Below, one piece after another: positions 63,345-64,000 of a stretch of 64,000 nucleotides of DNA. This stretch comes from Lycocorax pyrrhopterus obiensis. Its lineage: Eukaryota; Chordata; Aves; Passeriformes; Paradisaeidae. The DNA lies in the NCBI GenBank assembly GCA_014706295.1, contig JACSVZ010000007.1:47754975-47818974 (forward strand). The letters run 5' to 3'. The notes under the pieces are model-generated. The model searched no databases. It was not told the origin of the DNA and saw only the letters and a program-made list of their open reading frames with translations. Every line of letters starts with the position of its first letter. The stretch's first letter is position 1. Position numbers and translations under genes: made by a program.

Positions 63345-64000
63345 CTGTAGAAGTAATAAAAAGAATTTACCACTACAGAAAGAATGAAGGCTATATACAT
63401 TGCATAAAACATTTAATCACAACCCTTTTCATAAGAGGCTTTACCCCAAACTCAAGATTTAATTTACATTTACAATTTTGGAGATTTTTTAAAAATGCCA
63501 GATTAATTTTCTTATGAAAGCTTTCATACCGGTCAGAAAGTCTATATAAAAAACACACTAAACTTTGGTAACTGTACCTGACACCTTTTTGGGTTGCTAC
63601 TATGAATACTCTCTATTAAACTTGACACCTCTTTTCTGGCAATGTACAACCCACAAAAGGTTTGTGATGGTATCATACACTGTAGTCTTCAGGTTGCTGC
63701 ATTTGCTTCAGTGTTAGTATTAGCCATGTCTTTCCACAGAGTGCAATTAGAGGATTATTTTACAGCTAATAACAGAACAAAAAAAAGAGAACTAAAATAC
63801 ACACAGCGATCATGACGTATGCTATCACAAATACACCGTTAAACTGCACTGGATGTAAAACGTGCCTAATCAAGAAGGCTGAGTTAAAGTGCCTTGTGGC
63901 AAAAAAATCCCTTGCATAAAAAACATTCCCAGAGCATACTAAGGATAATTCTCATAAAATGGATAATTTCCAAGTCAGATTAGAATCTCATTGGCAAATA
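63345..64000 (-). other. TTC7B: TTC7B intron, partial (continues beyond the window)
   Basis: In transcript sense this is the 3' part of an intron ending in ttattacttctacag. It is AT-rich with A runs and no recognisable exon or repeat. The upstream exons of TTC7B lie to the right of the window. Confidence 0.85.

Overview
This window is vertebrate nuclear DNA, most likely from a songbird (oscine passerine). Three things point to birds. Several CR1 LINE fragments are present with the typical avian tail (gatgatccttgtgggt... ending in attctgtgattct). One short element joins a tRNA-Ile-like head to a CR1-type tail, the architecture described for the songbird SINE TguSINE1. The only gene is split by long AT-rich introns. 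There are no operons, bacterial-type genes or CRISPR arrays.

The one recognisable gene is TTC7B, on the minus strand. Its last three coding exons are visible at 63204-63344, 58427-58629 and 31750-31971. They join in phase with consensus splice sites to give about 188 C-terminal residues made of TPR helices and ending in ...IIPRVL. TTC7B is a scaffold of the plasma-membrane PI4KA (PI4KIII-alpha)/TTC7/FAM126 complex. The rest of the gene lies beyond the right edge.

Layout: 1 to about 31.0 kb is the region downstream of TTC7B. It is non-coding as far as I can see, and holds microsatellites, two clear CR1 3' ends, one much older LINE remnant at about 12.8-13.5 kb, and a long (TTCC)n tract at 21.2 kb. 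From about 31.0 to 31.75 kb is the likely TTC7B 3' UTR, with two candidate polyadenylation signals. From 31.97 to 58.43 kb is a 26.5 kb AT-rich last intron with local GC-rich patches and a few degraded repeats. From 58.63 to 63.20 kb is a 4.6 kb intron with a long CR1 carrying reverse-transcriptase remnants and the tRNA-derived SINE.

I found no new biological system. The most interesting structural point is a pair of oppositely oriented CR1 copies that share about 200 bp and flank the penultimate TTC7B exon closely. That geometry could favour RNA pairing, back-splicing or exon skipping. A weak candidate alternative 3' exon lies at 46640-46776. Nearly all other open frames are short chance frames.
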